From positions 2,793,183 through 2,857,182 of the forward strand of contig NZ_CP017448.1 of the NCBI RefSeq assembly GCF_001753165.1: 64,000 bases of DNA. The letters are read 5' to 3'. Numbering within the stretch: the first letter of the stretch is position 1; the number at the start of each line of letters is the position of its first letter. The position numbers and the translations under genes were made by a program. This stretch comes from Acidihalobacter aeolianus. Lineage in GTDB: Bacteria > Pseudomonadota > Gammaproteobacteria > DSM-5130 > Acidihalobacteraceae. The notes beneath the pieces were generated by a model that made no database searches, was not told the origin of the DNA, and saw nothing but the letters and a program-made list of their open reading frames with translations. Below are positions 26,340 through 39,447 of the stretch, piece after piece.

Positions 26340-27091
26340 CAGTCCGCGGCCAGGCGTTCCAGCACCTCGCTCGGGAAGTCGGCGTTGCTGTAAACTGCCT
26401 GCACGTCGTCGAGATCCTCGAGGGTATCGATCAGCCGGATCATGGTCTCGGCGGTCTCGACATCGATCGGGCTGAGGTTGTTAGGACGCATGGTCGCCTC
26501 GGCGGCCTCGGGCTCGAAGCCTGCCTCGCGCATCGCCGCGGCGACGGTTTCGTAGGCGTCCGGCGCCGTCAACACCTCGGCGCTGCCGTCCTCGTCGACC
26601 AGCACGTCGTCGGCACCCGCCTCCAGCGCCGCCTCCATCAGCGCATCCTCGTCCAGTCCGGGCGCAAAGGTCAGCACGCCGGCATGCGTGAACATGAAGG
26701 CCACGGAGCCGTCCGTGCCCAGGTTGCCGCCGGCCTTGGTAAAGGCATGGCGCACCTCGGCCACGGTACGGTTGCGGTTGTCGGTCATGCAGTCGACCAT
26801 CACCGCCACGCCGCCGGGGCCGTAGCCCTCGTAGCGAACCTCCTCGTAATTGTCTCCGTCCATGCCGCCCGCACCGCGTTTGCGTGCGCGTTCGACCGTA
26901 TCCTTGGGCATATTGGCCGAAAGGGCCTTGTCGATCGCGATACGCAGGCGCGGGTTGGAACCCGGTTCACCGCCGCCCATGCGCGCCGCGACGGTGATCT
27001 CGCGGATCAGCTTGGTAAACAGCTTGCCCCGCTTCTTGTCCTGAGCACCCTTGCGATGCTGAATGTTGGCCCATTTGCTATGCCCTGCCAT
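26339..27091 (-). CDS. yebC: YebC/PmpR family regulatory or translation factor
   Basis: A 250-residue protein of the YebC/TACO1 family, starting with the signature [21 protein letters not shown]. Members have been described as transcription regulators (PmpR) and as ribosome-associated factors that help translate proline-rich stretches. The three-domain layout with the acidic central part ([21 protein letters not shown]) is intact. It heads yebC-ruvCAB as in many bacteria. Confidence 0.96.
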   Translation of the reverse strand: MAGHSKWANIQHRKGAQDKKRGKLFTKLIREITVAARMGGGEPGSNPRLRIAIDKALSANMPKDTVERARKRGAGGMDGDNYEEVRYEGYGPGGVAVMVDCMTDNRNRTVAEVRHAFTKAGGNLGTDGSVAFMFTHAGVLTFAPGLDEDALMEAALEAGADDVLVDEDGSAEVLTAPDAYETVAAAMREAGFEPEAAEATMRPNNLSPIDVETAETMIRLIDTLEDLDDVQAVYSNADFPSEVLERLAAD

Positions 27092-27168
27092 GCCGTACCT
27101 CTTCTACGAATTCGTTCATGCCGATGCCGCGCGATTCTATCATGCGGCCCCGCCCCCCGCCGCCGAGG

Positions 27169-27807
27169 CTAGGAGCTCGGAGCGAAGTCCCCGTCGCGCA
27201 GAAAATGGCAGACGGCGTCGGCGACGTCGGCACGGAACAACAGACCGAAATGGCTGCAGGGCACCTCGAGCCTGCGATTGACGTAGTGGGCCTGCGTTTC
27301 GTCGAGGGCCACGGTTCCGTCGTGCGGACGCGGCAGAGGGCCGCCGAAGAACCGGCCGACGCCGTACGTATTGCCCGTGCCCGCGATCATGCCCAGCTCG
27401 CGTCCGGCGTGCCAGGCGGGCACGTCGCCGCGCAGGCCGCCCGCCAGGCTGGCCCCCAGCAGCAGGCGTCCCATGAGCGGCCACTCCCCCACCCGGCGCG
27501 CCGCACGGCTGCCGGCCAGGGGCGTGCCTAGAAACACCGCGCGGCCGGGGCGCTGTAGAGGCGCCTGATCGAACAGATGCAACACCACGATCCCGCCCAG
27601 CGAGTGCGCCACGAAATGCACCACGTCGGCGTCGACCGAGTCCACGAAGCGGCGCAGCGCCATCGCATTGGTGCGCGGACCCCGGCGCAGACTCGGATAC
27701 GCGAAGGGATGCACCGTGTAGCCGCATCCGCCCAGGCGACGTCGCAACAGCGTCATCTCGAAGCCGGTCATCCACAGCCCGTGCAGCGTGATCACGGCCT
27801 CACGCAC
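27169..27807 (-). CDS. Alpha/beta hydrolase, lipase-like
   Basis: A putative serine esterase or lipase. The oxyanion segment LHGLWMTG is near the start and the nucleophile elbow VAHSLGGIV (Ser in HSLGG) near ~70. A late VPCSHFG segment probably holds the catalytic His; the Asp in RPHDGTVAL is a candidate acid. No signal peptide, so cytoplasmic. The start is a GTG that overlaps the end of the Nudix gene by 8 bp. Substrate unknown. Confidence 0.8.
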   Translation of the reverse strand: MREAVITLHGLWMTGFEMTLLRRRLGGCGYTVHPFAYPSLRRGPRTNAMALRRFVDSVDADVVHFVAHSLGGIVVLHLFDQAPLQRPGRAVFLGTPLAGSRAARRVGEWPLMGRLLLGASLAGGLRGDVPAWHAGRELGMIAGTGNTYGVGRFFGGPLPRPHDGTVALDETQAHYVNRRLEVPCSHFGLLFRADVADAVCHFLRDGDFAPSS

Positions 27808-28252
27808 GCCAGCCCACTCCGCGGCGGATCGCCGCGCGATTGGTGCGCGACCAGACGAGGCGCATCGCCTCCCGCCGGGTCGTCCAGCGATAGCGCAGGT
27901 GTTCCTTCGGATTGACGCGCACCGCGCAGGGTCGCGGCAGGAGGATGGCGTACACGCGCTCGCGGTTGCTGGGAATGCCGGGCGCGTACCGGGGACGCCA
28001 CGGCATGATGATCGGAAATCGGTTGCTGCGCCGGCAGTCGACGGGCGCGATGCCGCACAAGCCGGTCTCCTCGCAGGTTTCCCGCATGGCCGCCTCCGGC
28101 GCGCTTTCGCCCGGTTCGAGGCTACCGGTCACCGATTGCCACACGCCGCGCGGACGGCGGCGTTCGAGCAGCAGCACCCGCCCGTCGCGTGCCGCGATCA
28201 CGACCAGCACCGATTCGGGGCGCTTCCAGGACATTCCCGGGCGCCCCGGCAC
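27800..28252 (-). CDS. nudB: Dihydroneopterin triphosphate diphosphatase (NudB-type Nudix hydrolase)
   Basis: Removes pyrophosphate from dihydroneopterin triphosphate in folate synthesis. The Nudix box GSLEPGESAPEAAMRETCEETG matches GX5EX7REUXEEXGU. Later residues (EHLRYRW, NRAAI near the end) resemble E. coli NudB. It follows aspS directly, as nudB does in enterobacteria. The start is either the GTG at 28252 touching the aspS stop or the ATG at 28234 (MSWKRPES), which is closer to family starts. Confidence 0.88.
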   Translation of the reverse strand: MPGRPGMSWKRPESVLVVIAARDGRVLLLERRRPRGVWQSVTGSLEPGESAPEAAMRETCEETGLCGIAPVDCRRSNRFPIIMPWRPRYAPGIPSNRERVYAILLPRPCAVRVNPKEHLRYRWTTRREAMRLVWSRTNRAAIRRGVGWRA

Positions 28253-30022
<1,770 letters not shown>

Positions 30023-30050
30023 GCTCACATCGTTATCTCATCGGCCAAAG

Positions 30051-30076
30051 CAAAAGCGCCGCCATGCGGCGGCGCT
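30051..30076 (-). terminator. Rho-independent terminator after the DUF502 gene
   Basis: A 9-bp GC-rich perfect stem (AGCGCCGCC and complement) with a 4-base loop. On the minus strand the stem is followed by TTTTGCTTTG. It lies between the DUF502 gene and aspS, separating their transcripts. Confidence 0.8.
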
Positions 30077-30135
30077 AACTTAAGTGGTCGAATAGTAAGG
30101 CCACGTGCGGCATGCGCGCAACCAGGGACCCCAGA

Positions 30136-30768
30136 TCACGACTCGGGCGCTACGGCCTTCGCAGCCACTTCCCGGGGAGTGACCACGCCGAGCGAGACCA
30201 CCAGCTTGAGCGCGTCCTCGACCGACATCTCAAGCTCCATTACCTCGTTCCTGGGAATCATCATGATGAACCCCGACGTGGGATTGGGTGTGGTGGGCAC
30301 GAACACAGTGATCACCTCCGCCTCCGTACGGCGATGTATCTCGCCGCTGGCGGTACCCGTCTGGAAGGCCAGCGTCCAGATGCCGCGCCGCGGATATTCG
30401 ATCAGCAGTACCTTGCGGAAGGCCTCGCCGTTGGCCGCGAACAGCGTCTCGGCGACCTGCTTGACCGCGGAATAGATGCTGCGCACCAAGGGAATCCGGG
30501 CCAGCAGCGCCTCCCACAGGGCCACGACCCGCCGTCCCAGGAAATTGGCAGCGAGCAGGCCGGTCAGCAACACGATGACCAGCGTCAGAACCAGCCCCAG
30601 ACCGGGAATCGGGTAACCCAGCAGCGCCTCCGGTCGCCACTGCGGCGGCAACAGCAGCAGTGTACGGTCCATGAAGCCGATGAGCATGTCGAGGACCGCG
30701 ACCGTGATCAGCAGGGGCACCCAGATCAGCAGTCCGGCCATGAAATAACGGCGCAGCAAGGCGGCCAT
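30136..30768 (-). CDS. DUF502 family membrane protein
   Basis: Function unknown in the family. Two transmembrane segments (YFMAGLLIWVPLLITVAVLDMLI and PGLGLVLTLVIVLLTGLLAANFLG) are followed by a cytoplasmic or periplasmic domain. That domain has the family-typical IPLVRSIYSAVKQV and VFVPTTPNPTSGFIMMIP segments. 210 residues, usual length. It follows the fmdB-type gene by 35 bp and precedes aspS, a neighbourhood common in gammaproteobacteria. Confidence 0.9.
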   Translation of the reverse strand: MAALLRRYFMAGLLIWVPLLITVAVLDMLIGFMDRTLLLLPPQWRPEALLGYPIPGLGLVLTLVIVLLTGLLAANFLGRRVVALWEALLARIPLVRSIYSAVKQVAETLFAANGEAFRKVLLIEYPRRGIWTLAFQTGTASGEIHRRTEAEVITVFVPTTPNPTSGFIMMIPRNEVMELEMSVEDALKLVVSLGVVTPREVAAKAVAPES

Positions 30769-30803
30769 CTAGGCGCCCCCCTTAATGTCGGATTGTCGGA
30801 GTG

Positions 30804-31076
30804 TCAGGCCGCCGAACCTTGCGTAGAACCGCCCGGCTTGGAGGAAGAACCCGAGGAACCGGATCCGGACTCGCCGGCAATATTGCGCTTTTTGTCCTTC
30901 TTGAAGTCCGTTTCGTACCAGCCGCCGCCGGCCAGGCGGAAACCGGCCGCAGAAATCTGCTTCTTTAGTGCAGGTTTGCCGCAGACGGGACATTCGACCA
31001 GGGGAGCGTCGCTCATGCGCTGCATGGCTTCCATCTCGTGTCCGCAGGCTTCGCATCGATATTCGTAGATCGGCAT
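30804..31076 (-). CDS. FmdB-type zinc-ribbon protein
   Basis: A small putative regulatory protein with the family start MPIYEYRCEACGHE and a two-knuckle zinc ribbon, CEAC...CPVC. A Gly/Ser-rich tail follows. The ATG at 31076 has GGGAG about 9 bp upstream; a TTG two codons earlier is rejected. Members often sit upstream of aspS with the DUF502 gene, as here. The molecular role is not established. Confidence 0.9.
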   Translation of the reverse strand: MPIYEYRCEACGHEMEAMQRMSDAPLVECPVCGKPALKKQISAAGFRLAGGGWYETDFKKDKKRNIAGESGSGSSGSSSKPGGSTQGSAA

Positions 31077-31176
31077 TTTCAAATACTCCCAAACTCAGCC
31101 AATATGTGGCGATTATATGGGGCCGATTTCGAGAAAAACCAGCCCGCATTCAAGCAGGCAACGAGGGAGAATCGAC

Positions 31177-31554
31177 ATGGCGGACAAAATCGTATTCATG
31201 CTGCTCAATCTCAACCCGGATCACCCAGGCACGCTCGGCACGCCGTTCTTCCAGGCGGCGGTCGCGGCGGCGATGGATCTCGAAGTCGAGATGTATTTCG
31301 CGGCGCGCACCACGCGCCTGCTCATCAAAGGCGAAGCCGAACGCCTGTATCCGGGCAGTGCGGCCGAAAAATCCGTCTATGCCTTCATGCAGGATGCCCA
31401 CGAGGCGGGGGCCAAATTCTTCGCCTGCGCCGGCGCCATGGACGAGCACGGACTCAATCCCGACAACGCCATCCCCGAACTCGACGGCGCGCGCGGCGGC
31501 GGCGCCTTCATCGGCGAGATCGCCGAGGACAGCGTCGCTGTCCTGACCTACTGA
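31177..31554 (+). CDS. DsrE-like sulfur-relay family protein
   Basis: A 125-residue protein with the DsrE/F fold pattern: MADKIVFMLLNLNPDHPG strand-loop, FFQAAVAAAMDLEVEMYF, and AGAKFFACAGAMDEHG with a Cys at the usual active position. GAGGGAG precedes the ATG at 31177; the longer reading is rejected. Some members carry sulfur in oxidation pathways, but no tusA, rhd or hdr genes are adjacent, so the role here is open. It is followed 3 bp later by a dehydrogenase gene, suggesting an operon. Confidence 0.8.
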   Translation: MADKIVFMLLNLNPDHPGTLGTPFFQAAVAAAMDLEVEMYFAARTTRLLIKGEAERLYPGSAAEKSVYAFMQDAHEAGAKFFACAGAMDEHGLNPDNAIPELDGARGGGAFIGEIAEDSVAVLTY

Positions 31555-31557
31555 CCC

Positions 31558-32412
31558 ATGAATGCAACACGCAGCATCCTGATCACAGGCTGCTCCAGCG
31601 GCATTGGGCATTACGCGGCCCACGCCCTGCACCGACGGGGCTGGCGCGTGTTCGCCAGCGCACGCCGACAGGAGGATGTCGCACGGCTCCGCGGCGAGGG
31701 CCTGGCGGACGCGCTCGAGCTCGACCTGGCCGACAGCGTCAGTATCCAGCAGGCCGTCGCCACCGTCATCGCGGCCACCGACGGACGACTGGACGCGCTG
31801 TTCAACAATGGGGCCTACGGCCAACCCGGGGCGGTCGAGGACCTGAGCCGGGAGGTCCTGCGCGCGCAGCTCGAAACCAATCTGCTTGGCTGGCTCGAAA
31901 TCACCAATCTGGTCATTCCAGTCATGCGCCGGCAAGGCCATGGCCGGATCGTCAACAACAGCTCGATCCTCGGTCTGATTGCCCTGCCGTTCCGCGGCGC
32001 GTACGTCACCAGCAAGTTCGCGCTCGAGGGTCTGAGCGACACCCTGCGACTCGAGTTGCGCGGCAGCGGCATCGACGTCAGCCTGATCGAGCCCGGGCCG
32101 ATCACCAGCCACTTTCGCGCCAACGCCTATGCTGCCTTCAAGCTGAATATCGACCGCGAACACAGTGCGTTCTCGGACCTGTATGCCGGCGCCGAACGGC
32201 GCATGGCCAAACCGGAAACGGAAAAAGCAGCCTTCGAACTCGGACCGGAGGCCGTGCTGAAAGCATTGCTGCACGCCCTCGACAGTTCCCGGCCGCGCGC
32301 GCGCTATCACGTCACCGTCCCCACCCGATTGTTCGGCCTGCTCCGAAGGCTGCTGGGTACACGAACCCTGGATGCCCTACTCACCAAGATTTCGCAGGGC
32401 GAAAACCGCTGA
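31558..32412 (+). CDS. Short-chain dehydrogenase/reductase
   Basis: An NAD(P)-dependent oxidoreductase. Cofactor motif TGCSSGIG (~10-17), NNGAYG in place of NNAG, catalytic Ser in NNSSILG and YVTSK (Tyr-x-x-x-Lys). An Arg-rich segment after the first strand (SARRQ) suggests NADPH preference. The C-terminal ~60 residues resemble those of the SDR group often called DltE or YbbO-like. Substrate unknown. Coupled to the DsrE-like gene. Confidence 0.9.
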   Translation: MNATRSILITGCSSGIGHYAAHALHRRGWRVFASARRQEDVARLRGEGLADALELDLADSVSIQQAVATVIAATDGRLDALFNNGAYGQPGAVEDLSREVLRAQLETNLLGWLEITNLVIPVMRRQGHGRIVNNSSILGLIALPFRGAYVTSKFALEGLSDTLRLELRGSGIDVSLIEPGPITSHFRANAYAAFKLNIDREHSAFSDLYAGAERRMAKPETEKAAFELGPEAVLKALLHALDSSRPRARYHVTVPTRLFGLLRRLLGTRTLDALLTKISQGENR

Positions 32413-32413
32413 G

Positions 32414-32632
32414 CTACTGTCTCCGATAGGCACCGAAATCGAAACGACCGGCGGTCATGTCGTCCCAGACGTCGGACTGTACAATCGCCAGCAGCTTGTA
32501 TAGGCGCCGCAACTCGTCGTCCTGCATAAAAGCCTGATCCGTCGCCGACTTCAGCGCCTCAACCAGCATGGCCACCTGATCGCGGGAAATCCCACTGACG
32601 TTCAGACCATCGTCACCCATCTCAACATTCAT
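32414..32632 (-). CDS. Small hypothetical protein, 72 residues
   Basis: I do not recognise it. Acidic and mostly helical (ISRDQVAMLVEALKSATDQAFMQDDELRRLYKLL), ending DDMTAGRFDFGAYRRQ. No signal peptide or motif. It converges with the dehydrogenase gene, with the stop codons one base apart. AAGGG upstream is a weak ribosome site. Confidence 0.55.
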   Translation of the reverse strand: MNVEMGDDGLNVSGISRDQVAMLVEALKSATDQAFMQDDELRRLYKLLAIVQSDVWDDMTAGRFDFGAYRRQ

Positions 32633-32810
32633 AGCAAACCCTTATCGATTGCCGGTAGAACCCGCATCCGTGTTGTCGTTGACAGACGACAAAAGCTCCG
32701 CCTATCAACAGAAAAGATAATAAATAAAACCATTTACCGCTCCATTGCTCAGCCCTAATATCCCTCTGCCCTCCAACGATGGGGGGACTGCATCTTCAGG
32801 AGACAACTCG

Positions 32811-33155
32811 ATGAAAAAATCCATTATTACCTTGTCCGTGCTGGGCGCGCTGAGCCTCGGTCTCCCCGCCGCCATGGCCGACACGACTGCCATGCCCGCT
32901 GCTCCGGCCAAACCGGCCAGCAAGCCGATGATGGCACCGGCCCACAAGAAGCCGATGATGAAGCACGTCATGCACGCCAGCATGATGGTGAAGAAGGCTC
33001 AGGAAGCGCTTAACAAGCATGGCGCGATGCTCAAGGTTGACGGCATGATGGGTCCCAAGACCCGCGCTGCCATCATGAGCTTCCAGAAGGCCAACGGCCT
33101 GAAGCCGACCGGCCATCTGACCAAGATGACCCTGGGCAAGCTCGAAGCCAAGTAA
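32811..33155 (+). CDS. Exported Met/His-rich protein with peptidoglycan-binding fold
   Basis: Signal peptide residues 1-23 end LPAAMA. Next comes an Ala/Pro/Lys linker with an unusual Met/His cluster (PMMAPAHKKPMMKHVMHASMM, ~43-63). The rest is a PG_binding_1-type helical bundle (VKKAQEALNKHG...VDGMMGPKTRAAIMSFQKANGL). AGGAG lies 9 bp before the ATG at 32811. The Met/His cluster resembles copper- or silver-binding segments of periplasmic proteins, which is inference only. A single gene followed by a terminator. Confidence 0.82.
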   Translation: MKKSIITLSVLGALSLGLPAAMADTTAMPAAPAKPASKPMMAPAHKKPMMKHVMHASMMVKKAQEALNKHGAMLKVDGMMGPKTRAAIMSFQKANGLKPTGHLTKMTLGKLEAK

Positions 33156-33178
33156 GACCGGACCCGTTCCGTCCAATC

Positions 33179-33212
33179 GGCCCCGCGATCCCTCGGGAAC
33201 GCGGGGCCTTTT
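33179..33212 (+). terminator. Rho-independent terminator
   Basis: A 9-bp perfect GC stem (GGCCCCGCG and complement), 12-base loop and TTTT. It ends the peptidoglycan-binding protein gene and sits just before the convergent clpB stop. Confidence 0.85.
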
Positions 33213-33216
33213 CGTT

Positions 33217-35808
<2,592 letters not shown>

Positions 35809-35846
35809 GTCGAATTCCCCTCTCGGTATTCAGTGATTGCACTAAT

Positions 35847-35875
35847 GGATGAGGCCTCGCACGGCATTTTTCAAC
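35847..35875 (-). promoter_or_regulatory. Sigma-32 (heat-shock) promoter candidate for clpB
   Basis: On the minus strand GTTGAAA is followed after 14 bp by CCTCATCC; the E. coli sigma-32 consensus is CTTGAAA then CCCCATNT with 13-17 bp between. The predicted transcript would start about 30 bp before the clpB ATG. Confidence 0.7.
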
Positions 35876-35945
35876 GCCTGGCGTCATGCGAATATAGACG
35901 CCATATGCGGCATGCTATGTTTAGCGCAACAAAGGAGCCGATTCG

Positions 35946-36734
35946 ATGCACGAGATCCGCAGATTGGGCGCTGGACATGGGCTGGAGTGGGTGACGACCG
36001 GCTGGGACATCTTCCGCCGGGAGCCGGGCATGTTCGTCCTGCTCTTCCTGGTTTTCATCCTGATCTCGTTTCTGGTCGGCCTACTGCCGCTCGTGGGAAC
36101 GCTGCTCACCCTGTTGATCACCCCTGCACTCACCGGCGGGCTGCTGCTGGCCGTGGAAACCGCGTCCCGCGGCAAGTCGCCCAGCTTCGAAAACCTGTTC
36201 GCCGGCCTGACCGACACCAGCCGCCGCAACCGCATGCTGACACTCGGGCTGTGGACATTGATTGCCAACGTGCTGGTCTGGCTGGTTGCCATGCTGCTCG
36301 GTGGCAGCTTCATCATGAGCCTGATGGGATTCGGCGCCATGGGGGCGGGTCACATGGGCGGCATGGCCCTGGCCGGAGCTGGAGCCGGCATCGGCCTGTC
36401 TGCGCTGCTGCTGGCCTTGCTGCTGTACGTAATCTATGCTTCCGCGCTGTTCTTCGCCACACCCCTGGTCATGCTGGCCGGCATGGAACCGCTGGCCGCA
36501 CTCAAGCTAAGCCTGCGCGCCAACCTGTACAACATCGGCGCCTGGGTGATCTTCGCCCTGGTTTATCTTGCACTGGTGGTCATCGCACTGATCCCCGCCG
36601 GACTCGGCCTGCTGATCGTCGGTCCGATGAGCATCGCCTCCGCCTATTGCGCCTATCTGGACACCTTCACCAATCTGCCGGGTAAGGTCGACCCGGCAGC
36701 CGGCGATGCCCTGCCGAACGGCAAGGCGGAGTAA
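35946..36734 (+). CDS. BPSS1780-type multi-pass membrane protein
   Basis: 262 residues with a short amphipathic N-terminus (GHGLEWVTTGWDIFRREPG) and about six transmembrane segments, including Gly/Ala/Met-rich stretches. I recognise the general type (BPSS1780/DUF2189-like proteins), whose function is unknown. It diverges from clpB and converges with def. Confidence 0.75.
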   Translation: MHEIRRLGAGHGLEWVTTGWDIFRREPGMFVLLFLVFILISFLVGLLPLVGTLLTLLITPALTGGLLLAVETASRGKSPSFENLFAGLTDTSRRNRMLTLGLWTLIANVLVWLVAMLLGGSFIMSLMGFGAMGAGHMGGMALAGAGAGIGLSALLLALLLYVIYASALFFATPLVMLAGMEPLAALKLSLRANLYNIGAWVIFALVYLALVVIALIPAGLGLLIVGPMSIASAYCAYLDTFTNLPGKVDPAAGDALPNGKAE

Positions 36735-36740
36735 GCGGAA

Positions 36741-37241
36741 TCAGCGCTGCTTGCGCCGGAAGACGTCCGTGTGCCGGCTGACGACCCGGTCCAGAAATAC
36801 CCGGCCATCGAGATGATCGATTTCGTGCTGCGCCGCGCGCGCCTCGAAACCATTCATGTCGTATTCGTGAGACTCGCCTGCAAGATCATAGGCACGCAGA
36901 ATGATTCTCTCCGCGCGGAGCACGTTGCCGGTGTAATCAGGCACGGAAAGGCAACCCTCACGACCGAGCGCATGCCCCTCCCAGGACAGGATTTCCGGGT
37001 TGATCAAAACAAGGCGCCCATGGTTCGCTACCGGCTTGCGCGTGATTGAACAGTCCAGGATCACCACGCGCTGATGCCGCCCGACTTGCGGGGCAGCAAT
37101 ACCCACCGCCGACGGTCCGGCCTGGCGAGTTTCCTCGAGATCCTCCACGAAACCACGCAGCTCGTCATCGAACCGATCGACCGGCTCGGAAATCCGGCGC
37201 AAGCGCTCATCGGGCCAAACCAATACATCGAGTGCGGCCAT
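36741..37241 (-). CDS. def: Peptide deformylase
   Basis: Removes the formyl group from new N-termini. All three motifs are present: GIAAPQVG, EGCLS (metal-binding Cys) and QHEIDHLDG (two metal-binding His and catalytic Glu). ATG at 37241 with GGGGGC upstream gives 166 residues, standard; the longer reading is rejected. No fmt neighbour, unlike the main def of many genomes, so this may be a second copy. Confidence 0.96.
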   Translation of the reverse strand: MAALDVLVWPDERLRRISEPVDRFDDELRGFVEDLEETRQAGPSAVGIAAPQVGRHQRVVILDCSITRKPVANHGRLVLINPEILSWEGHALGREGCLSVPDYTGNVLRAERIILRAYDLAGESHEYDMNGFEARAAQHEIDHLDGRVFLDRVVSRHTDVFRRKQR

Positions 37242-37321
37242 GGTCAGCCCCCGTGCGACGAAATTGCTGCACGGCGCTGGGTGCGGGAGAACATCTCCCA
37301 CGAAGGCATCACCCGCATGGC

Positions 37322-37855
37322 TCAGCCGACCAGGGTTTCGACGGAATCGACACGCACGTCGATTCCGTTCGCGCGCAAAGGAGAGAGGGCCGCCTCGACC
37401 ACTTCGATACCATCGGCCGCACGCCCCTCAATCTGCATCACGTAGATCGGCGCGGCGTGGAGCCCGGCAACGTCGGAATCCAGTGTCAGGATATTGAAAC
37501 CGACTGCAACCAGCGCCTCGGCCACTTCAGCGACGATGCCCGCACGGTCGGCCCCATGCACATGAACGCGGACATCCGGAACCACATGCTGGTGCAGATC
37601 GCCGTCTATCGCATCCACATGCAGATGCAAACCGAGTTCCGCGGCGGCTACCGAGAGGGCTGCACGTAGCGAATCGGCCGTGAATTCGCCACGCACCATG
37701 AGCATGATGGTGAAGTTGCCGCCCAGGCGCAGCATCGATGCCTCGCCCAGATAGGCCCCAGCCACGAAAAGATCGCGTGCCAATCTGGCCACGATACCCG
37801 GCCGATCTGCACCTACTACCGTCAGCATGAACCAGGATTCCGGCATGATGTTCAT
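37322..37855 (-). CDS. Tandem ACT-domain protein, GcvR-like
   Basis: Two ACT domains: residues ~8-85 (WFMLTVVGADRPGIVARLARDL) and ~92-175 (VRVHVHGADRAGIVAEVAEAL). E. coli GcvR, with this layout, controls the glycine cleavage genes by binding GcvA. No gcv genes are nearby, so the target is uncertain. It starts 4 bp after the glycosyltransferase-like gene. Confidence 0.83.
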   Translation of the reverse strand: MNIMPESWFMLTVVGADRPGIVARLARDLFVAGAYLGEASMLRLGGNFTIMLMVRGEFTADSLRAALSVAAAELGLHLHVDAIDGDLHQHVVPDVRVHVHGADRAGIVAEVAEALVAVGFNILTLDSDVAGLHAAPIYVMQIEGRAADGIEVVEAALSPLRANGIDVRVDSVETLVG

Positions 37856-37859
37856 TCTC

Positions 37860-39395
37860 CTAGGGCTTTCTGGGGGGGCCCCAAATTAACAATGGTTCAC
37901 TCCCCAGTCGCAACACACGCGGATTGGGTACGAGATCATGCAGCGCCCGAGCTAGGCGCGCAGCCTGTCTACTGTCAATCAACAGACCTGTCGCAGCATC
38001 TGCGATACGCATCAGCATCGCATGCGACCATTGGCCACTTGGAATCCTTCTAAAATCCCAGCCCGTACGGAAAGACATCAATCCAGGGCGACTGCTCAGT
38101 ACGACACCCACTATCTTTGGCATGCGGACCGGATATAGGTTCGAATAAACTGAAGTCCCATTCATACGCCACTGCGGAGAACCAGTATTCCGCCAATCAA
38201 TGTGTGCCTGAAGCCCTAGCTGAAAGCTAGTCGTCGCGGCCAAGAAAAACAACGCAGCAAACGGTGACACCAATACAATGCGTTGCCAAGTTATATTAGT
38301 ACCCCGCCAGACTATGACAGCCCATGCGGCCAACCCCAACAGCACCCAAGGTATAGCCGGACTGAGCATGCGAACCGTTAAATCAAAGTCGCGCCACAAC
38401 CGCAATGCCGAAATACCAAATAAATATGCGAGAGCATATGAGGCCGCCATCCAAGCCAACCATTTATCACCCCCACCTGTTGAATCTTGAGAAAACACTT
38501 GTGTAGAACCCTTGGATTCTAAACGACAGGCCAGAACCACAGCTGGCAAAGCCATGACTGACAACACAAATATGATCTGTTGCCACGCTTCAATACCGAA
38601 TACCCAACTAATATATGAAGAGACATCTCGCGTTACTGTTGAAATATCCAGCGTGGATGCTGGGCGAAGAGTACCTGACAGCGAGCCACTGTCGAATTTG
38701 TTACGCAGCAACAACGGAAATATTAGGAAGCCACTCATGATCGGCGTCGAGATGATTAAGACCCATCGCCGGGACATTTTTATTGGTGCTCGAAGCAAAA
38801 CCAAAACGATGGCAGGAATAAAAACTAGCGAGGCGTAACGCGTGTAAATAGCACAACAGACCGCCAGGACCGCAAGAAACCAAAACAGGACCACACGCGA
38901 TGGGGTACTTCTATTTATCCACAATGCACCCAGCGCATAAAGCGAGAGTGACACCCAGAACAAAGCGAATAACTCGCTCCACACGTAACTCGCGTCCATC
39001 AACAGCGGCCATGCCAAAGTAATGAGCAACGCCAACACTACTGCCATTACTGCGCCTACTTTCGCCACGCGGGTCAAAAGCAAATAGGAAACAGCAGCAA
39101 TACAGCCTAACAAAATGGCCTGAAGCAATAGCGGCGGCATGCCAGTAGCCAACAGCACCGGATACAAAGGCGGCCACGTCGTATAGGGCACGAAATGCGG
39201 GTCAAATAATTCATACCCAGGGATGCTTATTCCGTGCCCTTCAGAGATCGCGCGCGATGCGAGCAAATAAAAAATAGAATCTGGCGTATAGGCAGGCTGC
39301 CCATCTGTCGGCAGAACCAAAGTAACGCAGGCAGCCACGACAAAAGCCAATAACAATCCAGGAATGAACCAAATTTTATTGCTGGAGGGATTCAT
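37860..39395 (-). CDS. Multi-pass membrane glycosyltransferase, GT39/ArnT-like
   Basis: About 511 residues with some ten or more transmembrane helices. Early periplasmic loop with YTPDSIFYLLASRAISEGHG and WPPLYPVLLATG, the pattern of GT-C enzymes that use polyprenyl-phosphate sugars; the Asp in PDS is the likely catalytic or metal-binding residue. The start at 39395 (MNPSSNKIW) is chosen over GTG/ATG codons upstream. The coding sequence is visibly more AT-rich, with codons unlike neighbouring genes, suggesting later acquisition. No partner glycan genes are adjacent; acceptor unknown. Confidence 0.75.
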   Translation of the reverse strand: MNPSSNKIWFIPGLLLAFVVAACVTLVLPTDGQPAYTPDSIFYLLASRAISEGHGISIPGYELFDPHFVPYTTWPPLYPVLLATGMPPLLLQAILLGCIAAVSYLLLTRVAKVGAVMAVVLALLITLAWPLLMDASYVWSELFALFWVSLSLYALGALWINRSTPSRVVLFWFLAVLAVCCAIYTRYASLVFIPAIVLVLLRAPIKMSRRWVLIISTPIMSGFLIFPLLLRNKFDSGSLSGTLRPASTLDISTVTRDVSSYISWVFGIEAWQQIIFVLSVMALPAVVLACRLESKGSTQVFSQDSTGGGDKWLAWMAASYALAYLFGISALRLWRDFDLTVRMLSPAIPWVLLGLAAWAVIVWRGTNITWQRIVLVSPFAALFFLAATTSFQLGLQAHIDWRNTGSPQWRMNGTSVYSNLYPVRMPKIVGVVLSSRPGLMSFRTGWDFRRIPSGQWSHAMLMRIADAATGLLIDSRQAARLARALHDLVPNPRVLRLGSEPLLIWGPPRKP

Positions 39396-39447
39396 TTTCT
39401 CTCCCATGGAGCGGTGCCATCCATCAATACCATCCATTCTGCATTGA

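Noticed and set aside
31038-32429. 463-residue plus-strand open frame
   Set aside because: Runs across the DsrE-like and dehydrogenase genes in another frame; both real genes have clear motifs and ribosome sites.
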